Source: Pristionchus mayeri (taxonomy: Eukaryota; Nematoda; Chromadorea; Rhabditida; Neodiplogasteridae). From it: a DNA stretch of 64,000 bases. The translations under genes were made by a program, and so were the position numbers. Below the pieces are notes generated by a model. It saw only the letters and a list, made by a program, of their open reading frames with translations, was not told where the DNA came from and did no database searches. Location: contig BTRK01000003.1 in the NCBI GenBank assembly GCA_036245805.1, positions 44,072,044 through 44,136,043 of the forward strand. The letters run 5' to 3'. Each line of letters begins with the position of its first letter. The first letter of the stretch is position 1. Of this stretch, positions 44,501 to 53,555 are shown piece by piece.

Positions 44501-46434
44501 TAGTGTCCTTGACGATTCGAGTGGAACGATAATTTCCCCCTTTCACACTCAAAGTGCCCTGAAAGGGCTATAGAAACATGTGTTATATGAGTTGTGCCAA
44601 CTTTTTGGGTTATTTTCTTTGTTCCAAGCGTCGACATATGGCTGGCATGCATATGGCTGGAAAGTGGGGATGGCTTGAAACGTTATCTTCATACTACACA
44701 CTCTCTCGCCGGTCTGATTTGTGAGAGGACATGTAGTATGAAGCCATCCGTACTGGACAGTGCAGGATGGAAATTTTTTTAAAATACATAGAATGGAAGA
44801 AGTAATGAGGAAGAGATAGTGGAAAATATGAAAGCAAAGAGGTACCAGTAGAGAGCAATACCCATTATCAATCGATATTCGGGAGTTTTTATAGCTCAAA
44901 AACTATTCACTAATGTGCTGGGCTTCCATAGAATCTTGCTGGACAAATTATACAATTCTCACCGCTTGTTCCATAGTTCGCGCTGTCATTTTGGCAGTTC
45001 CGAGGTGAATATTGTCCTCCACATACGCAAAATAATGAGTACCTGTATTTTTCGCTTTAATCACATAATTGTTCTTCGTCTGAGTTTACAACTTCTAATG
45101 TGATACACATCGATGTGGTTACTTCTATAAGAACGAAATATGGATGAGGACAGAAAACAAAAAAAAAACTATTATGAATATGCTAAATCAAAAAATTCTG
45201 AAGAACGTATAGGACGCTTCAAACCATACTCTATACAACTGGAAGCGCCCCCCCCCTTGGGAAGAATAATGTAAGACGGAGATATGATTTGACCCGAGCT
45301 ATCGGCAAACACTGGTGGAATGCAACTTATGAAGAATACCGCCCTATCATCTTCTGAGCACATGATAAATTGATTGATTGATTTAAAGAAGTCAGCAAAG
45401 TTGAACTTTTGACGCTGTCATTGCCATGACCTAGCCAACCCTCCAAAGATCATAGCGCGAGCTAAGAGGGTGGACAACCATCGTTTCCATAGCTCAGTGG
45501 TAGAGCAGCCGTCATGTGATCGGGATGATGCGGGTTCGATCAGACCCGAAGTTTTTTGACAAATCTTCGAGATATTTGAATTCCCGCACGTCCCTGCCCT
45601 ATCAAGGACTATCAGAGCCCATGGCACACTGCCAACTAGTGATAACTCGGTTCAAAATAAAGATATGAATTTGAAATTTTCAGAATCTCTCATGGTTATG
45701 AAAAGCTAGGCCATGGTTATGACAGCCTCAAAAGTTCAGCTTTGCTGACACTCCTTCTTTAAACCATACTTGCACATGTAGGCGGATTCGGACTGAACTG
45801 CATGTAGCGCTCCTCACACTCGCAAAAATGCGCCGTGGAGTTTCCAGTGCAAATCTCAAACAATCAATGTATCCTTATTTTGAATGTGAAGAATACCGCT
45901 GATTATTCAAATTAATAAAATAAAATAACTTAAAATTAATTTTAAAAACTCACTTGCGTAACTTTATCGCATTTATCGCAACTGTCCACTGCATAAACAT
46001 CCTCGCGCATGCTCTCGACGGGTAGCAGATTGTTGCTGCAAAATTTCATCCATCTTCGCAAGCAGTTGAGTTGGCACTAGGTCGGATGGAAACTATAACG
46101 TCATGTCGCATTTGCTCAATCAATGGTGGCATGACGTCATAGTTCTCATCCGACCTAGTACCGTCGTGCTGGCAAAACGCCAGCAACATTCACTCAGAGA
46201 ATTTTAGTGAAGTGGGAATTTTCTCTCTTTCTGAGCACTCTTTCACTTCTTTTTCCCACTGTTGAATCATTTGTATCCTCAGTGATGGTGACTGAGAAAT
46301 AGATTGTGGAAACATTAAAGATAAACGTACGGCGTAGGCCAAAAGCATGTCATATCTTCTCAAGCCTCCGTTCTTCAGCTATGCAATAGAATCCAGTAAC
46401 TTCAAAATCATCGTTCTGCTGTTCATATAAGCCT
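41542..46434 (-). CDS. P2: paralogue of P1, modular cysteine-rich protein, 5' end missing
   Basis: Exons read 5' to 3': about 46434-46350, 46035-45954, 45854-45770, 45042-44963, about 44145-44017, 43569-43463, 42953-42875, 42699-42591, 42463-42360, 42198-42159, 42099-41873 and 41640-41542 (stop). Two modules are readable. Each has a CxxC exon (DSCDKC, TCDEC), a CxC exon (FCECEERY, VCFCPEY), a YYIGAGFYK- or THYFAYVED-type segment, K(S)Y/F.L..E (IKSYLMTHEKM, KSFILYYEETK), KDxRI (YEKDNRIW, AKDERIF) and CLVxGxxC. The last six exons join in phase, one junction using a GC donor. Problems are a stop in the first visible exon and an A8 frameshift near 43557. The signal exon is not seen and may lie in or beyond the N gap. 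Function unknown; presumably extracellular. Confidence 0.7.
41744..41850. mobile_element. hAT-type MITE in the last P2 intron
   Basis: TTCGAGAAACGATTCCACGC to its complement ending ACTCTA; flanks GCTAACAT (41736-41743) and GTTAACAT (41851-41858) match at seven of eight. Unlike the MITE in the matching P1 intron, it sits at a different position, so the two insertions are independent. Confidence 0.8.
43328..43445. mobile_element. hAT-type MITE, CTGGCAATACGAGG family, in a P2 intron
   Basis: Starts TAGAGCTGGCAATACGAGG and ends CCTCGTATTGCCAACCCTA. It lies about 18 bases downstream of the GC donor of a P2 exon. Possible duplication with TTAGAA shared at both sides. Confidence 0.7.
44384..44760. 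mobile_element. Two hAT-type hairpins in a P2 intron
   Basis: About 44384-44466 (CGTTCTCTCCTCGTTTTGCA, loop CTCGCTGGTTAGAG) and about 44672-44757 (GGCTTGAAACGTTATCTTCA, loop CTCGCCGGTCTG). Both are between P2 exons at 45042-44963 and 44145-44017. Exact edges not fixed. Confidence 0.6.
45383..45763. mobile_element. Inverted-repeat element carrying a tRNA-like core
   Basis: Arms of about 55 bases face each other: 45383-45435 (TTAAAGAAGTCAGCAAAG to ATGACCTAGC) and the complement at 45702-45763. Between them 45485-45557 looks like a tRNA with an A-box (TAGCTCAGTGGTAGAGC) and a B-box (GGGTTCGATCA). The cloverleaf is imperfect, so a working tRNA is unlikely; a tRNA-derived SINE caught between arms is more plausible. 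It sits nine bases beyond a P2 donor. Confidence 0.65.
46073..46162. mobile_element. 90-bp family-A MITE in P2
   Basis: GGCACTAGGTCGGATGGAAAC to CCGACCTAGTACC, same length and core as the copies at 7627 and 29979, in the intron before the DSCDKC exon. Flanking 8-mers GTTGAGTT and GTCGTGCT agree only partly. Confidence 0.85.
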
Positions 46435-46453
46435 CTGCAGTGAAATGATATAG

Positions 46454-47091
46454 TAGAGTTCGAGAAACTATACCACGCTTTCTTCATTCTACACACTCTC
46501 TAGGCCGGTCGGTCGGCGAGAGAGGGAGGGCGGACAAAACGTAAACGGATCACAGTTCGCTGGGAATTCGACGTAGGAACTTGGGAGTTGTTGCATTGTT
46601 ACCAGTATGTTGCTCCACTATATCACCCTGTTTAGATGCTCTTCCCAGGTGATCATGAGTTTTGCTCATCAATGAATAGAGGTTCATGGTCCAAAATTGA
46701 GAATTTAAGTAGAAAATCATGGTTGGATACACGCCAAATTTTGTAACCAATCGATAATTATGTTGCTTGGTTACAGTAGTTACTGGAATACTGGAATATC
46801 GATTGATTACGGAATTTGGTGTTTATAAAACCATCCCTTTCTACTCTAATTTTCAATTTTGTACCATGAACACCTATTCATTGATGATGAGCAAAACTCA
46901 TGATCGCCTGGGAAGACGAACAGGTTGGTATAGTGGAGCACATACTGGTAACAATGCAACATCACCCAAGTTCCTACGTCGAATTCCCATCGAATTGTGA
47001 TCCGTTTACATTTTGTCCGTTTACGGTTTGTCCGCCCCCCGCGAGAGAGTATGTATAATGAAGAGATTGTGGTATCGTTTCTCGAACTCTG
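46454..47091. mobile_element. hAT-type MITE carrying a nested foldback
   Basis: Outer arms TAGAGTTCGAGAAACTATAC (46454) and its complement ending ACTCTG (47091). The loop is split by the element at 46525-47040. It lies 19 bases upstream of the first visible P2 exon, so it may have cut P2 off from its 5' exons. Confidence 0.85.
46525..47040. mobile_element. 516-bp foldback, probably Mutator-type
   Basis: Ends GGAGGGCGGACAAAACG and, complemented, GGGGGGCGGACAAACCG, with arms of about 230 bases meeting near 46780. The 9-bp sequence GCGAGAGAG is duplicated at 46516-46524 and 47041-47049. Long arms, G-rich ends and a 9-bp duplication point to Mutator-like elements; an 8-9 bp Merlin duplication is the alternative. 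Single arms of the family occur at 26852-26945 and 60082-60187. Confidence 0.85.
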
Positions 47092-47526
47092 GGATATAAT
47101 ATAATAGCTTAATGTAACAAAATAGATGAAAAAGATACAAATTATTTTTTTCTAACCATGGCAGGGCTAGGATGATCGCTTGAAACTAATTTTGTTATAT
47201 CGAGGTAAGAAAATGTGCATACATAATTAGATATACGGGGTAGTAAAATTACAATAAAAAAGTTAGAAACATACGGGATTTTGAGATGACCAAAATTCGA
47301 GTAAAAGGAAGTATTCCACCGGTCGCCTGTGACGCATCTGCATCACTGATCGTGCGCTATAATGTATTTATGGCTAGGGACCACAAGGGGTAATACCGAA
47401 ATGAAGCTATACCATCCCATCTATGCTCAACCTGCCCGTTGGGGTCCACATAAGATCACACTTTTGGCCGTTTGTCGAGACCTTACCTCCGAATTGTACT
47501 GGAGCTCATGAAGTACGTGATAGAAC

Positions 47527-48026
47527 NNNNNNNNNNNNNNNNNNNNNNNNNNNNNNNNNNNNNNNNNNNNNNNNNNNNNNNNNNNNNNNNNNNNNNNNNN
47601 NNNNNNNNNNNNNNNNNNNNNNNNNNNNNNNNNNNNNNNNNNNNNNNNNNNNNNNNNNNNNNNNNNNNNNNNNNNNNNNNNNNNNNNNNNNNNNNNNNNN
47701 NNNNNNNNNNNNNNNNNNNNNNNNNNNNNNNNNNNNNNNNNNNNNNNNNNNNNNNNNNNNNNNNNNNNNNNNNNNNNNNNNNNNNNNNNNNNNNNNNNNN
47801 NNNNNNNNNNNNNNNNNNNNNNNNNNNNNNNNNNNNNNNNNNNNNNNNNNNNNNNNNNNNNNNNNNNNNNNNNNNNNNNNNNNNNNNNNNNNNNNNNNNN
47901 NNNNNNNNNNNNNNNNNNNNNNNNNNNNNNNNNNNNNNNNNNNNNNNNNNNNNNNNNNNNNNNNNNNNNNNNNNNNNNNNNNNNNNNNNNNNNNNNNNNN
48001 NNNNNNNNNNNNNNNNNNNNNNNNNN
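47527..48026. other. Assembly gap (500 N)
   Basis: Exactly 500 Ns, the usual placeholder for a gap of unknown size. Any frames across it are artefacts. Confidence 1.
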
Positions 48027-48733
48027 GTAAAATGGTACGCGACATAACTTTCTTACCAACCTAATACAATTATCACTCGAAATTTAAACACTACTGATGA
48101 ATAGTCAAGGTTCGCATTAGTACAAAAAATAAGAGCCCCATTTGAACACAATTCTCTGCGGGGCTTTCACATTATTGTTTATTCAGAGAAGCCGAGAAAC
48201 GAAAGATGCCACTCGACAGGAACGAACAGAGGATAGATCCGGAACAGCAGGCCCGGCCGGCAGAACCACCCTACTCCATTAATCAGTTCATCTTGAGTTG
48301 TCCGCAGTATATCGTAATGCTAGCCACTATTATTTCGGTTGAATGTGCTCCCGAAAACATATATTCGTCGAAGCATTCGAAGCATTCCTCTGATAATTTA
48401 TGCCTATCAAAATACAGGAGTGATACTTGTAATCATTATCAATACTATTCCCACTAGAATCTTTTTTCGGTAGTAGGTATATACGGCCGTATAATAAACT
48501 CAGAAACGAAATTCGTGCATCTTACGATTAGATAATCGATAATATCGATTCCTTGATTCGAAGTGTGTTCTCGTTTCCATCCTTCGTCGGGGGGGGGGGG
48601 GGGGTAAGAAGAATCGCATGAATCACGCGCAATTAGCGCTTGCATTTCTTCACTTCTTTTGTGGGAGGAGAACTCTGACAATTCCCGATTGCCTTTTAAA
48701 CCCTCCACATTGAATCGCCTCACATCTTCGAGC
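48027..48733. other. Upstream of the second S1 protease; one weak frame
   Basis: 48206-48457 is open from an ATG (MPLDRNEQRIDPEQQARPAE, then a hydrophobic CPQYIVMLATIIS) but has no splice or family support. 48589-48604 is a run of 16 G. No gene is called. Confidence 0.3.
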
Positions 48734-51369
48734 ATGCAGCAGCTTTTACTTCTTCTCCTCTACTTCGCTTCTGCTGCCCTTGCCTCCTCCAACTGCGGCA
48801 TTCGACTCAGTAATCGAGGCAGGGGAATACTGGGGCACCTTGGCCGAGTGAGCTCATCATTTACTTAAAATTCCTTTCGATTCTTCACTCAAATAATTGA
48901 AAAAAATGATAAATAGGAGAGCATATATCAAAGAAATGTTTCCTAGAAGAGAGCGAGTGTTTCGGAGAATCAATGACAATGATGATGACGATAATGACTC
49001 AAGTAGGTGCTAGGTCGGATGGAAACTACGGCGTCATGCCGCCTTTGATATATGAAAAGCAGCACGACTTCATAGTTATAATCTGATGAAATGCCTTCAA
49101 AAATCGGCAGGTCATCGCGCAATGAGGTCTCGACTACGGGGAAGTGGCCGTGGCAGATAATGCTTCGTGAGAAGCAATACCGCGACAATGGAACTTCGTT
49201 CATCAACATGTGTGGAGGTTAGCAGAGAGCTAAATATAGGCACTCATTCGAGTGGAGGAAAAGTACGAGAGTATAGAATAAATGGCGATTCTGCACAATT
49301 CCGGAGAACCTCCATCTCTAGGCTAGTAGTGCTCTTTTCGGTGTCGCATAAGCATACCGAATCCAGAGTAGGAAACGATTGACATTCATTCTGGAGAACG
49401 TAAATACTAAATCATTCGTGATTCATTGTATGATCCAGGATTGTGCAGAAAAGCCGAATTTATCGATCCACAGCATTATCGTATCTAAAATTCTACAAAT
49501 TCAGGAACGATCATCGGCGCTCAATGGATTCTCACAGCAGCTCACTGTGTGCGGTACAGCCAGAACGGAATCGATGTCACAGTGAAGGATGCGTTTGTCT
49601 TCGCGGAAGTTACGAGCATGGAAATGGACAACGTTGTCGACTCTATGATTGACGTGAGCAATGGTCTCGCTCTCTCCATATCATACACTCTCTCGTTCAC
49701 TCTGATCGACGAGAGAGCATGCGGTTTGGAGAGAGTCAGACGATTCAACATTAACGTGATGTCGCATCGTATTTAGTAAATGAATTTCGGGTTTCAGAAC
49801 CATGTCTACAGAATGCGTGACGCGTTCCCCCATGATAATTACACCAACAAGGAGTACCCGCACGACATTGCACTTATCAAGGCGAGAATACGATTATTTA
49901 AATAATTCATAGAATATGAAAAAATAAATTTTATTTTAGCTGGAGAATCCTATCGAGTTCGATCGTTCGGTATCTCCCATCTGCTTGCCAAACAGTGCTC
50001 AGGACATTCCTTCAGACGGCCAAGCTGTGGTTATTGGATTCGGACAATCGAGCAGTGTGTTTTTGTTTTGAATGTCAAATAGGATGCATATAATTAATTT
50101 ATTTTCATAATTCATTATGAAAATAATTAATTATATAATTTATTTATTTTCATAGTGCAGAATAGGCAAAAATGAAGTGATCTGATGAAGGGAGGAAATA
50201 CAAGGGGGTCGCCATCCGATTGATGTCACACAATTATCATGTTCAGTCAGAGGGACGAACGAGGCGATCAGAGACGGAAACCTGAGGGAGACGATTGTTC
50301 CCATCGTGGGAGAGCATATTTGCGAGTGAGCAAATACAATAGTTCAAATAGCGATATCAAGTTGCTTCTGTTAAAGTAGAAAAACGGCTTGTTCGCACGC
50401 TCTCGACCGGGCGTGTGGCTAATGAGTGCATAATAAAGATAGTGTGATATCGATTCTCGAACTCTAGTCTCCATTCTAAACAATTCCCCAGTGCAGCGTT
50501 CCCGCAAACACAGTGCACAATGGAAAGACGAATATTCGAATTACGAGACATTAAAATAATCAATATTATTATTTTTAGAGCTCGATGGACAAATCTCTTG
50601 GATATCACCGGCGAGAAATGGCGGGAGAATCGAGTAATATGCGCTGGTGCTTATGGCCACGATACCGGATCGGTTGGTTCACAATTATTTTTTAAAATAA
50701 AATAGACTTTTTTAAAAATAAAAATTGCAGGGCGACAGTGGTGGTCCGCTAATGATGAAATCGAGCGATGGAAGGTGGTTTCAGGTGTGTTTGTGGAAAG
50801 AATAAACGAGATACGTCAAGCCAAATAAAATCATTTAGTGCATCTATAATACATGAGGTTGGAAGCTTTGGGGTTGGAAAAGGAAGGTTTCAGCTTCCAT
50901 AGTTTTGCCAATAATGCTGCAATTGTAGATTGGTGTCACATCATTCGGAAATCCTTCCACTGAGGCTGACTTGTTTCCTGGTTAGTTGTAGAGGTCGAGA
51001 AATGATGATTTGCTGAATTCGTTGCATGCACTCTTTCGATAACCCCGTTCGGAATGATGTGTTTTCATTAGACCTAGTGCCTCTACAACTAGTGAGTGAA
51101 GAAAATCAACCCAACTGCATTCAATGCCGGGAGTGAGGTGGTAATTTATTAACTAAAGGTAGTGAAAAATAAAGTGTCAAAATTCATGTATGAGTTCAAA
51201 AAGAAATAGTTGTGAATGGCCCGTTGGTGATGCATCCCCTCAATTCCTTTCATCAGGTCTCTACACTGACGTGAGGGAGTACTGCGACTGGATCAACGAT
51301 ACGACAAAGGGAGAAGTGAAGTGTCAAGAGAAGGAAGTGAAACTGCGAGATGTCGAAATCAAAATATAA
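48734..51369 (+). CDS. Trypsin-like S1 serine protease, intact triad, frameshift at activation site
   Basis: Exons 48734-48847, about 49111/49127-49217, 49505-49653, 49798-49881, 49940-50054, 50247-50325, 50579-50672, 50731-50784, 50929-50980 and 51257-51369, about 314 residues. A signal peptide (MQQLLLLLLYFASAALA) is followed by a propeptide with CGIRLSN. The triad is complete: His57 in LTAAHC, Asp102 in HDIALIK, Ser195 in GDSGGP. Position 189 is Asp (HDTGSGDSGGP), which predicts cleavage after Lys/Arg. C168 and C182 (HICE, VICAG) are kept, but C191 and C220 are both gone. Exon 1 ends ..LGR and exon 2 should read VIG.RNEV; two bases are missing there unless a downstream GAG acceptor is used. 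One intron is GC-AG (49882). Probably secreted. Confidence 0.88.
49009..49094. mobile_element. Degenerate family-A MITE in protease intron 1
   Basis: GGTGCTAGGTCGGATGGAAAC, GGCGTCATGCCGCCTTTGAT and a worn right arm. It ends about 15 bases before the presumed exon 2 acceptor. Confidence 0.65.
49660..49748. mobile_element. hAT-type hairpin MITE in protease intron 3
   Basis: GGTCTCGCTCTCTCCATATC, loop CACTCTGATCGACGAG, and the complement ending GAGAGAGTCAGACG. It begins seven bases after the GTGAGC donor. Confidence 0.65.
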
Positions 51370-51612
51370 ATATGAATAAAAAAAATGCTTGACTGTCGCT
51401 TAACGAATAAACCCATAAAAATAATTTATGAGGTTAAAAAAGGATTCCCATGAAACAGCATCATGGACTCTCACAACGACTGTACTGCATGCTGAGTACT
51501 GTACGGTGGTTTTCGTTAAATTCTGCGCAATGCACTATTTGCCTAATTCGACTATATTTTTTATGTAAATTGCATTAAACTACGATCCATGTTTTCACAT
51601 TAAAATATATTA
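51370..51612. other. 3' flank of the protease gene
   Basis: No gene. AATAAA-like signals near 51375 and 51407 could be the polyadenylation site of the protease gene. Confidence 0.4.
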
Positions 51613-53555
51613 TTAGGTTGGTCATAAAGTTTTGCGCGATTTCGGACCCCAAGTTTGAGTTCGTATATTTTATTTTGCTCAAATCGCCACGTATTGTCCT
51701 GATGAGGTTACATAGGGACATGTTCGACCTTTAGAAAAATATAGTTGAAATATTCCAAGTATCTCTACTATGCGAGAAATCAAGATCTGCGTAACTTTGA
51801 ATTTTTCAGAAAAATAAGATTTTATTTAATGTTGCTGTACTTCGCAGATAAATTTTAGATGGAGACTCACATAGTTTATTAAAAAGCACTAGGCGTACAC
51901 TACCTAGTTTCAAAAAGAGGGACCTGCCGAATTCGAAATGGGCTTCGTAGAGGTCAATGAACACGGGCACTTAGAAAAATAAGATTTCTATCGAGCAAAT
52001 CACCTGTTTCGAGGATTGACGCGGGTGACCTCTATCTATTGGCGCTGTAATCACTACTTACCAGAGGAAATCTGATAGAATTTAGATTCTCCCTTCTCCC
52101 ACCGAAAAAGTCGTCGTTTTTGAGCCAAAAATGAAAAATCTCAGAATAAGACGAGTTAAAGAGTTTCTGACGTATTTCGACCCGTAGAAAACGAATTATC
52201 ACATATCTCTTCACTAAAACGTGAAAGAAAAATTTTAGGTTTAAAAATCTTAATTTTTGTCCAAAAAACTTCGACCTCTCTATATTCTTTTGAACGCGTA
52301 ACTATCTTCCACCCCATCGATTTTGCTATAAATTTGGCTATAGGGGTAAAAATGTATGAGGAATCGAATGAACGTAAAAATGGTTTGTTATCGGGCACTA
52401 TTTTTTCATGGCATCGATTTGTAAAATTCAAATAGCCATATCTTTTTTCCCACATGTGCTAGCCCTTCACGTCCAACATGAAAAATGCGTATCTCGTCGA
52501 GATCTTTCAGAATTACTATAAATTTACTATATATGTATGGGGTTTGGAGCAGCCGTTCACGATTTGGAAAAAGCGACCTCGCCGTAGAGGCGCGCTTCAG
52601 AGAATCAGAGGTCAACGATACGGCTTCCTAAGGTCGATTTTCGTGATCTACGTGAAAAAGTACCCCTAGGGTCAAATTTTGAGCATATGTTAGGTTTTCC
52701 CTGTACGGACGTATATCGGTTCTCTCAGATTCCCTCTGTTACATGGTTCTCTATTATATCAATATTTAAGAGCACACTTTCCTTTCTCATCTAAAAAAGT
52801 GATATTTGCATCTCAATTATTTTGCAAAGAAAACGTCATAAAACCTGACATGGAGGGTCTTCAAGCACGACTCACCCTAGAAAAAGTAACGACCTCCACA
52901 ATATTCCTAAATAGTGAGTGATAGGGCAAGGGTTGTTCGTTCATTTTAGCAGGAAAGTACCGCCCTTCAAACCACATGTCTAGCACAAAAAAAACCTAAA
53001 GTGTGTATTTCGATGTTCTAAATTGGGCACCTAAAATCCGAAGAACCATGTTCGTGAATGGAGAGCCCCATTATCCCCCAAAGGGAATTGTGACTTGTAC
53101 TGGAAAGGTAGTTCACAATCATGAATAATTGAAATCTCATGAACTGTCGGCATAGATATAGCACTCCAAAACTTATCTTGACAAGTGCCATTAAAACCCA
53201 CATTCGGATTTCGCGCATATTTCTAATATGCCCTTTGTGGCTGGTCAGTCTCAACATCACCAGTACGATATATTCCCATCATACTTTACTACTGTGGTTT
53301 AGATTGGGTCCTATCTCCGTTCTAAATGAAAAGCAAATACTTTGAAAAGTCAGGTCGTTGATCAACCACATGAAGTTTGGTACATCGCCTTATTCTTTTC
53401 CTTGATCGGACAGATCAATGATAGTGTACTCTAAAGAGAGTATAAAAGCCCCTATCTACAACTAAAAGATCTAAGATGATTGGACAACAACGAACGATTA
53501 TAGATGCCAGAATGCACTTTAGTCAAAATCGCGCAAAACTTTGTGACCAACCTGA
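51613..53555. mobile_element. Composite mariner element with an inserted foldback arm
   Basis: Ends TTAGGTTGGTCATAAAGTTT and, complemented, TCAGGTTGGTCACAAAGTTT, continuing TGCGCGATTT at both; TA on both sides (51611-51612, 53556-53557). About 52010-52745 resembles one arm of the foldback at 61570-63400 (TCGTCGAGATCTTTCAGAAT, CGGCTTCCTAAGGTCGATTT, CGGTTCTCTCAGA), so a second element has entered it. No transposase frame survives. Confidence 0.75.

Noticed and set aside
45485..45557. A functional tRNA gene
   Set aside because: A- and B-boxes are good but the anticodon and T stems pair poorly and it sits between inverted repeats, so it is annotated as tRNA-like.
47423..48064. Long frames on both strands across 47.4-48.1 kb
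   Set aside because: They are made almost entirely of the 500-base N gap.
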